NCBI RefSeq assembly: GCF_000145235.1
Contig: NC_014391.1
Coordinates: forward strand, 3,046,001 to 3,110,000
DNA: 64,000 bases
Direction of reading: 5' to 3'
Source of the DNA: Micromonospora aurantiaca ATCC 27029
GTDB taxonomy: Bacteria > Actinomycetota > Actinomycetes > Mycobacteriales > Micromonosporaceae
Position numbers and translations under genes: made by a program
Notes under the pieces: model-generated
What the model saw: the letters and a program-made list of their open reading frames with translations, nothing else
What the model was told of the DNA's origin: nothing
Database searches by the model: none
Shown here: piece after piece, positions 27,076 to 36,335 of the stretch
Layout: every line of letters begins with the position of its first letter
Numbering within the stretch: the first letter of the stretch is position 1

Positions 27076-28113
27076 TCATCGCGACGGCGGCGCGGTGCTG
27101 GCCCGTACCACGAGAGTGGTGCCGAGTTCGTACCGCTCCTGGGCCGGGGCGCGGCCGTCGGCCAGGGTCAGGGCGAGCCGGGCGGCCGTGGCGCCGATCT
27201 CGGCGAACGGCTGCCGCACCGTGGTCAGCGGTGGCGCGAGCCAGGCCGCCTGCTCGACGTCGTCGAAGCCCACCACGCTGAGATCCTCCGGTATCCGCAG
27301 ACCGGCGTCCCGGGCCGCCGCGTAGACGCCCATCGCCTGCAGGTCGTCGCCGCAGACGACAGCGGTCGGCGGGTCGGGCCGGGCGAGCAGCTGAGCGCCG
27401 AGGTCGCGGCCGTCCTCGAAGGTGAACACGCCCCGCTGTTCGAGGCTCTGGTCGAACGGGACACCGGCGTAGTCCAGCGCGGCGTGGAACCCGTCCAGTC
27501 GGGCGCGCGCGGACAGGTCCCGGACCGGTCCGGTGATCACGCCGATCCGGCGATGGCCGAGTTCGAGCAGGTGCCGGGTGGCGGCGAGCGCGCCGCTCCA
27601 GTTGTTGGACCCGACGGCGGGGGTGGGGAACAGGTCGCCGGTCGGGTCGATGGCGACCAGCGGTATGCCGTCGGCCTCGAACCGTTCGCCGTCCTCGGCG
27701 GTGACCAGGGCGAACGCCGTGATGACGGCGGTCGGCTGCCGCACCAGCAGTTGCTCCGCCCAGGGCAGCCCGGCCGACACGAGCCGGTGCACGTCGGTGA
27801 AGCCGACGGTGTGGTCGTGGGCGGCGGCGACCTCCTGGACGCCGCGCAGGATCTGCATGGCGATCGAGGACAGCATCCGGTGGAAGACCACCTCGACGCA
27901 GAGGGCCGCGCCGGTGGTCTGCCGTCGCCGGTAGCCGTGGTCGCGGAGCAGGGCTTCCACCCGCTGACGGGTCTGCTCGCCCACCCCGCGCCGGCCGTTG
28001 AGGACCTTGGAGACGGTGGGTGGGGACACCCCGGCGAGTTCGGCGATCGTCGCGAGGGGCAGGTCACCGCGCCGGGGCTTGCGCAGGTGCGGCCGCGGTC
28101 CTTCTTCGATCAC
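27076..28113 (-). CDS. LacI-family transcriptional regulator
   Basis: Repressor of 345 residues. Helix-turn-helix at about 18-40 (TIAELAGVSPPTVSKVLNG) and hinge helix to about 65, then the periplasmic-binding-protein-like sensor domain with GHRRIGVITGP and the effector-pocket block VVGFDDVEQAAWLAPPLTTV. It is divergent from a set of exported hemicellulose-type hydrolases, and two LacI-type CG-centred palindromes lie in the gap. The likely inducer is a plant-polysaccharide sugar. GTG start; no clear ribosome-binding site is visible. Confidence 0.88.
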   Translation of the reverse strand: MIEEGPRPHLRKPRRGDLPLATIAELAGVSPPTVSKVLNGRRGVGEQTRQRVEALLRDHGYRRRQTTGAALCVEVVFHRMLSSIAMQILRGVQEVAAAHDHTVGFTDVHRLVSAGLPWAEQLLVRQPTAVITAFALVTAEDGERFEADGIPLVAIDPTGDLFPTPAVGSNNWSGALAATRHLLELGHRRIGVITGPVRDLSARARLDGFHAALDYAGVPFDQSLEQRGVFTFEDGRDLGAQLLARPDPPTAVVCGDDLQAMGVYAAARDAGLRIPEDLSVVGFDDVEQAAWLAPPLTTVRQPFAEIGATAARLALTLADGRAPAQERYELGTTLVVRASTAPPSR

Positions 28114-28166
28114 GAGGGAAGTCTATGGCTGCGGCGCGAGGGCGAGTACGCGCCGCTCAGACCGCC

Positions 28167-28194
28167 CGCGAAAGGTTATCGATAACATTTCGCG
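28167..28194. promoter_or_regulatory. LacI-type operator 1
   Basis: A 28-bp palindrome with core GTTATCGATAAC (28175-28186) and outer arms CGCGAAA and TTTCGCG, broken by a single mismatched pair. CG-centred cores of this type are classic LacI-family sites. It lies 54 bases upstream of the lacI start, fitting autoregulation. Confidence 0.72.
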
Positions 28195-28389
28195 CCCCGG
28201 AGGACTTCGCCGGGTCGGGTCGTGGATCTCCGGCTTTCCGCGGGAACTTTCGCGAAACCTGTTCGTCACATCTTGACGGCCGACGCCTCCATCCATGAGA
28301 GTCCATATAGGCAGATGCGGCGCACGGACGGGAGCCCGGCGCCGGTGGGGTGGCGGAGCGCGTACGGAAAGGATGCCTGGGCAGCATCC

Positions 28390-28403
28390 TGTTAGCGCTA
28401 ACA
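28390..28403. promoter_or_regulatory. LacI-type operator 2
   Basis: Perfect 14-bp palindrome TGTTAGCGCTAACA, 97 bases upstream of the first GH43 gene. CG-centred and very similar in form to operator 1 (GTTAxCGxTAAC), so the same regulator may bind both. Confidence 0.72.
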
Positions 28404-28500
28404 CCAGCCCTTCCTGCCGACATCAGACGCCGGTCCGGCCCGCGTCATCACGTCCCACCCATCCACGCGCACGAGCGTGGCGGCAGAGGGGTTCCGATCC

Positions 28501-29889
28501 GTGGCGATCAGTCGACGAGCACTCATCAAGGCCGTGGCCGCATCCGGCGCACTCACCGCGGCGTCGGTCACCGGCCTTCCCGGCGTGGCCTGGGCGGCGA
28601 ACACCGCGTACGCGATGGCCTACTTCACCGAGACGCCGAACTTCCAGGGCGCGGACTACGGGCTGCACCTGGCGGTGAGCCGGGACGGTCTGAACTGGAC
28701 GCCGTTGAACCAGAACAACCCGGTGGTTACCCCGACGCAGGGGCAGATGGGCCTGCGGGATCCGTTCGTGTTCCGCAAGCAGGACGGCAGGTTCGTCATC
28801 CTGGCCACCGATCTCAAGGGCACCAACTTCGGCCTGAACAGCCAGTACCTGCACGTGTGGGACTCGACCGACCTGACCGCTCTCACCGGCTACCGCCGGA
28901 TCCGGATGCACACGCTGCCCAGCTCGCACACCTGGGCGCCCACGGCGTTCTGGGACGCCGGCCGCGGCCAGTACGGCATCGTCTACTCCTGCAACAGCGG
29001 CGGCGACGTGCTGATGGTCAACTACACAAGCGATTTCGTCACAGTCGGCCCGCAGCAGGTGTTCTTCAGCCCCGGCTTCGGGGTGCTCGACGGTGACGTC
29101 GTCGTCGACGGTGGCACCACGTACCTCTACTACAAGAACCTGTCCACCGGCCTGCTGCACGGCGCCCGCTCCTCGACCGGCGCGCCGAACAGCTTCACCA
29201 CGTACACCAGTGGACTGCGGCAGGGCAACGCGATCGAGGCGCCACTGCTGGTCAAGAACAACGACGGCAGCGGCTGGCGGCTCTGGGGCGACTCGTTCAG
29301 CCCGGTCAACGCCGACTACTACATCTGGTCCACCTCGAACATCGGCGGCAACTCGTGGACCGCGCTCAACCAGCGCGACTACACGCCGCCGCTGAACGCC
29401 AAGCACGGCTCGATCGTCGGGATCAGCGACGCCGAGTACAACGCGATGATCTCCCGGTGGGGCACCCCGAACTGGGTCCGGCTCAAGTCGTCGAACCTGC
29501 CCGACCACGTGGTACGGCACAGCAACGGGGTCGGCCGCGTCGACGCGTACCCGTTCGATCCCTACCAGGACCAGATGTGGCGGATGGTGGCCGGCCTGGC
29601 CGACCCCGCCGCCGTGTCGTTCGAGTCGGTGAACCGGCCGGGCAGCTTTCTGCGGCACAGCAACTACGCCATCCGCCTCGACCCCAACGACGGGTCGGCC
29701 ACGTTCCGGGCGGACGCCACCTTCCACCGCACCGCGGGACTCGCCGACGCCTCGTGGACGTCGTTCCGGTCGCACAACTTCCCGGACCGCTACCTGCGGC
29801 ACGCCAACTACCTGCTGCGGATCGACCCACTCGGCTCGGCGTCGAGCGCGAGCGACCGCCAGGACGCCACCTTCCGCATCACGCCCTGA
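28501..29889 (+). CDS. Tat-exported GH43-like enzyme with C-terminal CBM42 (AbfB)
   Basis: Secreted glycoside hydrolase of 462 residues. GTG 28501 chosen because GAGGGG precedes it and the protein then starts with a Tat signal (ISRRALIKAV). Residues about 35-320 are a five-bladed propeller of GH43 type (MGLRDPFVFRKQDGRF holds the likely pKa-modulating Asp; GNAIEAPLLVKNNDGSGW the likely acid Glu). Residues about 325-462 form a three-repeat beta-trefoil AbfB domain, CBM42 (FLRHSNYAIRLDP and YLRHANYLLRIDP), which binds arabinofuranose side chains. I could not place a canonical N-terminal catalytic Asp, so activity is not certain. Arabinan or arabinoxylan is the likely target. Confidence 0.82.
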   Translation: MAISRRALIKAVAASGALTAASVTGLPGVAWAANTAYAMAYFTETPNFQGADYGLHLAVSRDGLNWTPLNQNNPVVTPTQGQMGLRDPFVFRKQDGRFVILATDLKGTNFGLNSQYLHVWDSTDLTALTGYRRIRMHTLPSSHTWAPTAFWDAGRGQYGIVYSCNSGGDVLMVNYTSDFVTVGPQQVFFSPGFGVLDGDVVVDGGTTYLYYKNLSTGLLHGARSSTGAPNSFTTYTSGLRQGNAIEAPLLVKNNDGSGWRLWGDSFSPVNADYYIWSTSNIGGNSWTALNQRDYTPPLNAKHGSIVGISDAEYNAMISRWGTPNWVRLKSSNLPDHVVRHSNGVGRVDAYPFDPYQDQMWRMVAGLADPAAVSFESVNRPGSFLRHSNYAIRLDPNDGSATFRADATFHRTAGLADASWTSFRSHNFPDRYLRHANYLLRIDPLGSASSASDRQDATFRITP

Positions 29890-29903
29890 CCGAGGAGGCC
29901 GTC

Positions 29904-31268
29904 ATGACCAGAAGACTCCTGCGACGCGGCGTCGCGCTGTTCGCGAGCATGCTCTGCGCGGTCGCGCTGACGCCTGCTGTCGCCCACGCGGACAACCCCG
30001 TCGTCCAGACCATCTACACGGCCGACCCGGCGGCGCTGGTGCACAACGGCCGGGTCTACCTCTACACCGGCCACGACGAGGACGGCTCGACCTACTTCAC
30101 CATGAAGGAGTGGCGGGTCTACTCGTCGGCCGACATGGTCAACTGGACCGACCACGGCTCGCCGATGAACCTGGCCACCTTCAGCTGGGCCAGCGCCGAC
30201 GCGTGGGCCGGCCAGACCGTCTACCGCAACGGCCGCTTCTACTGGTACGTCCCGGTCAAGAACCGGGCCACCGGCCGGATGGCGATCGGCGTCGGTGTCT
30301 CCGACAGCCCGACCGGCCCGTTCCGGGACGCCATCGGCCGTCCGCTGGTGGAGAACGGTGAGATCGACCCGCACGCCTTCGTCGACGACACCGGGCAGGC
30401 GTACCTGTACTGGGGCAACCCGAACCTCTGGTACGTGCGGCTGAACGCCGACATGGTGTCGTTCTCCGGCGGCCCGACCCAGATCCCGCTGACCACAGCG
30501 GGCTTCGGCGCCCGCAGCGGGAACACCAGCCGTCCCACGCTGTACGAGGAAGGGCCCTGGGTCTACAAGCGCAACGGGACCTACTACAACGTCTTCGCGG
30601 CCGAGTGCTGCTCGGAGTTCATCGGCTACTCCACTGCACCCGGCCCGACCGGTCCGTGGACCTACCGCGGCACGATCATGCCCCGCCAGGGCGGCAGCTT
30701 CACCAACCACGCCTCGATCATCGACTTCAACGGCGGCTCGTACTTCTTCTACCACAACGGCGCGCTGCCGGGCGGCGGCGGCTTCACCCGGTCCGTGGCG
30801 GTGGAGAAGTTCAGCTACCGCTCCGACGGCACCATCCCGACGATCAACATGACCAGCGCCGGCGCACCGCAGGTCGGCACGCTCAACCCGTACGTGCGCC
30901 AGGAGGCGGAGACGATCGCCTGGTCCGCCGGCGTCGAGACGGAACCGTCGAGCGAGGGCGGGATGAACGTCGGCTGGATCGAGAACGGCGACTACATCAA
31001 GGTCAAGGGCGTCGCGTTCGGCGCCGGCGCCGGCTCGTTCACCGCCCGGGTGGCCTCGGCGACGGCCGGCGGCCGGATCGAGGTGCGGCTGGGCAGCCCC
31101 ACCGGCGCCGTGGCCGGCACCTGCGTCGTCGGCGGCACCGGCGGCTGGCAGACGTGGACCACGGTCACCTGCCCGGTCAGTGGCGCCACCGGCACCCAGG
31201 ACGTGTTCCTGCGCTTCGCCGGCGGCAGCGGCTACCTGCTCAACGTCAACTGGTGGCAGTTCCGCTAG
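29904..31268 (+). CDS. secreted GH43 arabinofuranosidase/xylosidase-type enzyme with CBM6
   Basis: Secreted hydrolase of 454 residues. ATG 29904 follows GAGGAGG. Sec signal 1-29 (AVAHA). The GH43 triad is complete: base Asp41 in YTADPAAL, pKa-modulating Asp in ENGEIDPHAFVDD, acid Glu in LYEEGPWVYKRN. Residues about 325-454 are a CBM6 (RQEAETIAWSAGVETE, MNVGWIENGDYIKVKG, LLNVNWWQF) that binds xylan or related chains. Alpha-L-arabinofuranosidase or beta-xylosidase are both possible. Co-transcribed with the previous gene (14-base gap). Confidence 0.88.
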   Translation: MTRRLLRRGVALFASMLCAVALTPAVAHADNPVVQTIYTADPAALVHNGRVYLYTGHDEDGSTYFTMKEWRVYSSADMVNWTDHGSPMNLATFSWASADAWAGQTVYRNGRFYWYVPVKNRATGRMAIGVGVSDSPTGPFRDAIGRPLVENGEIDPHAFVDDTGQAYLYWGNPNLWYVRLNADMVSFSGGPTQIPLTTAGFGARSGNTSRPTLYEEGPWVYKRNGTYYNVFAAECCSEFIGYSTAPGPTGPWTYRGTIMPRQGGSFTNHASIIDFNGGSYFFYHNGALPGGGGFTRSVAVEKFSYRSDGTIPTINMTSAGAPQVGTLNPYVRQEAETIAWSAGVETEPSSEGGMNVGWIENGDYIKVKGVAFGAGAGSFTARVASATAGGRIEVRLGSPTGAVAGTCVVGGTGGWQTWTTVTCPVSGATGTQDVFLRFAGGSGYLLNVNWWQFR

Positions 31269-31304
31269 ACCGGCCCACCCCACCATCACCGGAGGAGACC
31301 TCAG

Positions 31305-32597
31305 ATGTCGAAGCGCAGAACGAGAGCCGGGTCGGTCACCGCCGCGATCCTGCTGGCCCTGGGCATGGGCGCCGCCATGGTCGGCGGCTCACTGGGCGGC
31401 AGCGCCCGGGCCGCGGACGCCGGCGCGGCGGCCGCGACGGCCGGCTGCGGGAAGGCCCCGACGCTGGCCAGCGGGACGCACACCGTCACCAGCAGCGGCA
31501 AGAACCGCACGTTCATCCTGCGGGTGCCCGACGGCTACGACGTCAACCGCCAGTACCGGCTGGTCGTCGGCTTCCACTGGCGCGGCGGCACCGCCACCGA
31601 CGTCGCCACCGGTCAGACCGTCCAACGCGACGTGTGGTCGTACTACGGGTTGCAGCGGCTGGCGAACAACAGCACCATCTTCGTCGCGCCGCAGGGGCTC
31701 AACAACGGCTGGGCCAACGCCGGCGGCGAGGACATCACCTTCGTCGACGACATCCTGCGCCGTGTCGACGCCGGCCTGTGTGTGGACACCAGCCAGCGCT
31801 TCGCGCTCGGGTTCAGCTACGGCGGCGCCATGAGCTACGCGGTCGCCTGCGCCCGGCCCACCGTCTTCCGGGCGGTGGCCGTCTACGCCGGCGGCCAGCT
31901 CAGCGGATGCAGCGGCGGCACGCAGCCGATCGCGTACTTCGCCGCGCACGGCATCCGCGACGGCGTCCTCGGCATCGCCGGCGGGCGGACGATGCGCGAC
32001 CGGTTCGTCCGCAACAACGGCTGCGCCACGCAGAACCCGCCCGAGCCGGGCCAGGGCAGCCTGAGCCACCGCACCACCACGTACACGGGCTGCCGGGCGG
32101 GGTACCCGGTGGTGTGGGCGGCCTTCGACGAGGGGCACATCGCCGCCCCGCAGGACGGCGCGCCGGGTGACAGCGGCTCGCGTACCTGGCTGCCGGGGGA
32201 GACGTGGCAGTTCTTCACCCAGTTCCAGAGCACGACGCCGCCGCCCACCACGCCCGCGCCGACCACCCCGCCGCCGTCCGGCGTCGCCTGCAAGGTCACC
32301 GCGACGGTGAACGCCTGGAACACCGGCCTGACCGAAGACCTCACCCTCACCAACACCGGCGGCAGCGCGATCAACGGCTGGTCGCTGGTCTTCACCCTGC
32401 CGGGCGGGCAGACCATCACCTCCGGCTGGAACGCCACCTACTCGCCCGGGTCCGGTCAGGTGACCGCCCGCAACGTCTCCTACAACTCCACCATCGCGGC
32501 CGGCGCCTCGGTCAGCCTCGGCTTCCAGGCGAACCACACCGGCAACACGGCCGCACCGGCGGCGTTCACCCTCAACGGCGTCGCCTGCGCGAGGTAG
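31305..32597 (+). CDS. secreted CE1-like (feruloyl-esterase/PHB-depolymerase fold) esterase with CBM2
   Basis: Exported esterase of 430 residues with N-terminal signal (about 1-38, GSARA). The catalytic domain (about 45-310) has the LpqC/feruloyl esterase pattern: GFHWRGG oxyanion region, nucleophile elbow GFSYGG (Ser about 168), and a late His in FDEGHIAAP. A Thr/Pro linker (TTPPPTTPAPTTPPP) leads to a CBM2 of about 100 residues starting CKVTATVNAW and ending in a paired Cys. The probable role is removal of ferulate or acetate esters from arabinoxylan, matching its neighbours. Strong hairpin downstream. Confidence 0.85.
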   Translation: MSKRRTRAGSVTAAILLALGMGAAMVGGSLGGSARAADAGAAAATAGCGKAPTLASGTHTVTSSGKNRTFILRVPDGYDVNRQYRLVVGFHWRGGTATDVATGQTVQRDVWSYYGLQRLANNSTIFVAPQGLNNGWANAGGEDITFVDDILRRVDAGLCVDTSQRFALGFSYGGAMSYAVACARPTVFRAVAVYAGGQLSGCSGGTQPIAYFAAHGIRDGVLGIAGGRTMRDRFVRNNGCATQNPPEPGQGSLSHRTTTYTGCRAGYPVVWAAFDEGHIAAPQDGAPGDSGSRTWLPGETWQFFTQFQSTTPPPTTPAPTTPPPSGVACKVTATVNAWNTGLTEDLTLTNTGGSAINGWSLVFTLPGGQTITSGWNATYSPGSGQVTARNVSYNSTIAAGASVSLGFQANHTGNTAAPAAFTLNGVACAR

Positions 32598-32606
32598 CCA
32601 CCGCAC

Positions 32607-32648
32607 CCGGTGCGCGGGCGGGCCGACGCCGGCCCGCCCGCGCACCGG
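32607..32648 (+). terminator. hairpin between esterase and GH95 genes
   Basis: Perfect 18-bp stem, CCGGTGCGCGGGCGGGCC (32607-32624) and its complement (32631-32648), loop GACGCC. Likely terminator or attenuator separating the GH95 gene from the upstream three. Confidence 0.75.
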
Positions 32649-32685
32649 CCGCACCACCATCCGACCCGCCTGCGAGGAGAAGACC

Positions 32686-35496
32686 ATGTCCGACGTGACC
32701 CGAAGGAACATCCTCAAGGCCGGCGCGGCCGGGGCCGGTGCCGCGCTGGTGCCGGCCGCCTGGAGCGCCGCCGCACGCGCCGGCTCGGCGGCGCCACCAC
32801 AGGTGCTGGCCGCGAACGACCTGGCACTCTGGTACGACGAACCGGCCGGCACCGACTGGCTGCGTGCCCTGCCGATCGGCAACGGGCGGCTCGGCGCGAT
32901 GGTGTTCGGCAACGTCGACACCGAACGGCTCCAGCTCAACGAGGACACCGTCTGGGCCGGCGGCCCGTACGACTCGGCGAACACCAGGGGCGCGGCCAAC
33001 CTGGCCGAGATCCGGCGTCGGGTCTTCGCCGACCAGTGGACCTTGGCCCAGGACCTGATCAACCAGACCATGATGGGCAGCCCGGGTGGTCAGCTCGCGT
33101 ACCAGACCGTCGGCGACCTCCGGCTCGCCTTCGGTTCGGCGAGCGGGGCGACGCAGTACAACCGGACGCTCGACCTCACCACCGCCACCGTCACCACCAC
33201 GTACGTGCAGGGCGGCGTCCGGTACCAGCGGGAGGTGTTCGCCAGCGCGCCCGACCAGGTCATGGTGCTCCGGCTGACCGCCGACCGCGCGAACGCGATC
33301 ACGTTCTCCGCCGCGTTCGACAGCCCGCAGCGGACCACCGTGTCCAGCCCGGACGGCGCGACCGTCGCGCTCGACGGCGTCTCCGGGTCGATGGAGGGGG
33401 TCACCGGCTCGGTACGGTTCCTCGCGCTGGCGAACGCCGCCGTCACCGGCGGCACGGTCAGCAGCTCCGGCGGCACGCTGCGGGTGTCCGGCGCCACCAG
33501 CGTGACGGTCCTGGTCTCGATCGGGTCCAGCTACGTCAACTACCGCACCGTCAACGGCGACTACCAGGGCATCGCCCGCAACCGGCTGAACGCCGCCAAG
33601 AGCGTCGCCGTCGACCAGCTCCGCACCCGCCACCGCGCCGACTACCAGGCGCTGTTCGACCGGGTCACGATCGACCTGGGCCGCACGGCCGCCGCCGACC
33701 AGCCCACCGACGTACGGATCGCGCAGCACGCGAGCACCAACGACCCGCAGTTCGCCGCGCTGCTGTTCCAGTTCGGTCGGTACCTGCTGATCTCCTCGTC
33801 GCGGCCGGGCACCCAGCCGGCGAACCTCCAGGGCATCTGGAGCGACTCGCTGACGCCGTCCTGGGACTCGAAGTACACGGTCAACGCCAACCTGCCGATG
33901 AACTACTGGCCGGCCGACACCACGAACCTGTCCGAGTGCTTCCTGCCGGTCTTCGACATGGTCAAGGACCTCACCGTGACCGGCGCGCGGGTCGCCCAGG
34001 CGCAGTACGGCGCCGGCGGCTGGGTCACCCACCACAACACCGACGCCTGGCGGGGCGCGTCGGTCGTGGACGGCGCGTTCTGGGGCATGTGGCAGACCGG
34101 CGGGGCCTGGCTGAGCACGCTCATCTGGGACCACTACCTGTTCACCGGCGACAGCGGTTTCCTCCAGGCCAACTACCCGGCGCTCAAGGGCGCCGCCCAG
34201 TTCTTCCTCGACACCCTGGTCGCCCACCCGACGCTCGGCTACCTGGTGACGAACCCGTCGAACTCGCCGGAGCTGGCGCACCACGCGAACGCCAGCGTCT
34301 GCGCCGGCCCGACGATGGACAACCAGATCCTGCGCGACCTGTTCGACGCCGCGGCCCGGGCGAGCGAGGTGCTCGGCGTCGACACCACCTTCCGGTCCCA
34401 GGTGCGCACCGCCAGGGACCGGCTGCCGCCGAGCCGCGTCGGCTCGCGGGGGAACGTGCAGGAGTGGCTGGCCGACTGGGTCGAGACCGAACGCACCCAT
34501 CGGCACGTCTCCCACCTGTACGGGCTGCATCCCGGCAACCAGATCACCAGGCGCGGCACCCCGGCGCTGTACGAGGCCGCCCGCAGGACGCTGGAGCTGC
34601 GGGGCGACGACGGGACCGGCTGGTACCTCGCCTGGAAGATCAATTTCTGGGCGCGGCTGGAGGACGGCGCCCGCGCCCACAAGCTCCTGCGCGACCTGGT
34701 GCGCACCGACCGGCTCGCGCCGAACATGTTCGACCTGCACCCGCCGTTCCAGATCGACGGCAACTTCGGCGCCACCTCGGGCATCGCCGAGATGCTGCTG
34801 CACAGCCACACCGGCGAGCTGCACCTGCTGCCCGCGCTGCCGACCGCCTGGCCCGCCGGGCAGGTCGCGGGCCTGCGCGGCCGGGGCGGCTACACGGTGT
34901 CGCTGACCTGGAGCAGCGGCCAGGCCGACGAGATCACCGTCCGCGCCGACCGCGACGGCACGCTGCGACTGCGGTCCCGGCTGTTCACCGGGAGCTTCAC
35001 CCTCGCCGACGTCACCGACGGCAGCACACCCGCCACCACCCGGCCGGAGTCCGACGTCGTCGCGCTCACCGTCCGCGCCGGGCACACCTACCGCGCGGCC
35101 CGGCCCGGCGTGACGCCGTCGCCGACCCCGACCGTCACACCCACATCGAGTACGACGCCGAGCCCGGCGCCCACCACCAGCTCCCCGGCGCCGTCCGGCG
35201 CGCGTGCCACATACGCGATCACCGGCTCCTGGTCGGGCGGCTTCCAGGCCGAGGTCACGGTGACCGCCGGCGCCACCGCGATCCGCGGCTGGACGGTCTC
35301 CTGGACGTTCCCGAACGGGCAGGTGATCAACCAGATCTGGAGCGGCACACACACCCAGAACGGCGCGAACGTGACGGTGCGCAACGTCGACTACAACGGC
35401 TCGGTGCCGGCCGGCGGCTCCACCACGTTCGGCTTCATCGGTGCCGTCAACGGCAGCAACAACCCGCCGGCGAACCTCACCTGCACGACCACCTGA
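32686..35496 (+). CDS. Tat-exported GH95 alpha-L-fucosidase-like enzyme with C-terminal CBM2
   Basis: Secreted inverting glycosidase of 936 residues. Tat signal TRRNILKAG then an Ala-rich core. The GH95 fold is clear: LPIGNGRLGAMVFG and LQLNEDTVWAGGPYD in the N-terminal beta domain, WSDSLTPSWDSKYTVNANLP and MNYWPADTTNLSE in the (alpha/alpha)6 barrel, and FQIDGNFGATSGIAEMLLHS near its end. GH95 also contains L-galactosidases. A Ser/Thr/Pro linker (about 800-835) joins a C-terminal CBM2 (SWSGGFQAEVTVTAGA). Fucosylated xyloglucan is a plausible substrate. Positioned as fourth enzyme of the LacI locus but behind a strong hairpin. Confidence 0.9.
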   Translation: MSDVTRRNILKAGAAGAGAALVPAAWSAAARAGSAAPPQVLAANDLALWYDEPAGTDWLRALPIGNGRLGAMVFGNVDTERLQLNEDTVWAGGPYDSANTRGAANLAEIRRRVFADQWTLAQDLINQTMMGSPGGQLAYQTVGDLRLAFGSASGATQYNRTLDLTTATVTTTYVQGGVRYQREVFASAPDQVMVLRLTADRANAITFSAAFDSPQRTTVSSPDGATVALDGVSGSMEGVTGSVRFLALANAAVTGGTVSSSGGTLRVSGATSVTVLVSIGSSYVNYRTVNGDYQGIARNRLNAAKSVAVDQLRTRHRADYQALFDRVTIDLGRTAAADQPTDVRIAQHASTNDPQFAALLFQFGRYLLISSSRPGTQPANLQGIWSDSLTPSWDSKYTVNANLPMNYWPADTTNLSECFLPVFDMVKDLTVTGARVAQAQYGAGGWVTHHNTDAWRGASVVDGAFWGMWQTGGAWLSTLIWDHYLFTGDSGFLQANYPALKGAAQFFLDTLVAHPTLGYLVTNPSNSPELAHHANASVCAGPTMDNQILRDLFDAAARASEVLGVDTTFRSQVRTARDRLPPSRVGSRGNVQEWLADWVETERTHRHVSHLYGLHPGNQITRRGTPALYEAARRTLELRGDDGTGWYLAWKINFWARLEDGARAHKLLRDLVRTDRLAPNMFDLHPPFQIDGNFGATSGIAEMLLHSHTGELHLLPALPTAWPAGQVAGLRGRGGYTVSLTWSSGQADEITVRADRDGTLRLRSRLFTGSFTLADVTDGSTPATTRPESDVVALTVRAGHTYRAARPGVTPSPTPTVTPTSSTTPSPAPTTSSPAPSGARATYAITGSWSGGFQAEVTVTAGATAIRGWTVSWTFPNGQVINQIWSGTHTQNGANVTVRNVDYNGSVPAGGSTTFGFIGAVNGSNNPPANLTCTTT

Positions 35497-35505
35497 GCAC
35501 CGACG

Positions 35506-35539
35506 CACCCCGCTTCGGCCACCCGGCCGGGGCGGGGTG
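35506..35539. terminator. bidirectional terminator-like hairpin
   Basis: CACCCCGC (35506-35513) pairs with GCGGGGTG (35532-35539); an inner GGCC...GGCC pairing can extend it. It lies in the 52-base gap between convergent genes. Confidence 0.55.
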
Positions 35540-35548
35540 TGCCGCCGG

Positions 35549-36262
35549 TCAGGCCAGCAGCGTCTCGCGCAGCCGCGCGCCCAGGTTCAGCTCGCCGACC
35601 ACGCGGGGACCGGCCGGGTCGTACACGGCGATGCGGTGATTGCGGCGCATCATCTCCCGTACCGCCGGCGGCAGCCGGGGCGGGTCGTCCATCGTCGCGA
35701 GCACCCGCGCGCCGGTGCCCATCAGCCGCTCCACGAGCCTCGCGCTGTCGGTGTCCACACGCACCCGGCCGAACTCCCAGCCGGCGGTGGTCAGGTCGAG
35801 CACCTCGAACAGGCGCGTCACGAACGGCTGCGGGTCGGTCACCCGGTCCAGCCGGTCGGCCCGCCCGCCGACCACCGCCACGGCGGCGCTGACCTGCGCG
35901 TACGGGTGCAGCCCGCTGGGTAGCGCACCGAGCGGCCAGCGCAGCGCCGGCCCGGCCTCCTTCCACAGGGGCCGGTAGTTGCGGCGGTGCACCAGCAGCC
36001 GCCGCCCGGTGCGCCGGAACACCTCCTGCGCCTGGCCCTGGAGGTCGGCGTGCGCCTGGTCGGCGGCCTCGCAGACGATCCCGGCGGCCACCACGAGACC
36101 GTCGTCATCGGACAGCAGCCGTGTGATCGCGTCGGCCTGCTCCGGGAACCGGAGGCGGGCGTGCGCCCCGTAGGACCGCCGCACGTCCCGCAGCAGCTCC
36201 TGCTGACGTGCGGGGTCCAGTTCGACCCGTCCGCCACCGAGCAACCGCTGGAGCCAACCCAT
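35549..36262 (-). CDS. conserved hypothetical protein
   Basis: Cytosolic protein of 237 residues, function not recognised. N-terminal MGWLQRLLGGG, then a helical part (RQQELLRDVRRSYGAHARLR), LLVHRRNYRPLWKEAGPALR, and a C-terminal block RVLATMDDPPRLPPAVREMM and RIAVYDPAGPRVVGELNLG. No membrane segment or metal motif is obvious. Divergent from the LmbE-type deacetylase gene, sharing a 73-base intergenic region. Codon use is like its neighbours. Confidence 0.65.
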   Translation of the reverse strand: MGWLQRLLGGGRVELDPARQQELLRDVRRSYGAHARLRFPEQADAITRLLSDDDGLVVAAGIVCEAADQAHADLQGQAQEVFRRTGRRLLVHRRNYRPLWKEAGPALRWPLGALPSGLHPYAQVSAAVAVVGGRADRLDRVTDPQPFVTRLFEVLDLTTAGWEFGRVRVDTDSARLVERLMGTGARVLATMDDPPRLPPAVREMMRRNHRIAVYDPAGPRVVGELNLGARLRETLLA

Positions 36263-36335
36263 CGCGCCTCGCTTCCGTCGCCGTCTGCGGACCGGGCAAT
36301 GCTAGTTCGTCGGCCGATGCTCGTATGGTGACGGG

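Larger units (their letters stand above)
28114..28500. promoter_or_regulatory. divergent regulatory region, LacI gene to GH43 gene
   Basis: A 387-base gap with no supported gene. It holds two LacI-type palindromes (28167-28194 and 28390-28403) and a TTGACG at 28273-28278 that could be a -35, but no convincing -10 is found at the right distance. The GH43 start at 28501 is preceded by GAGGGG. Confidence 0.6.

Noticed and set aside
28273..28310. Promoter for the GH43 gene from TTGACG at 28273
   Set aside because: No acceptable -10 hexamer lies 16-19 bases downstream; CATATAG is too far away.
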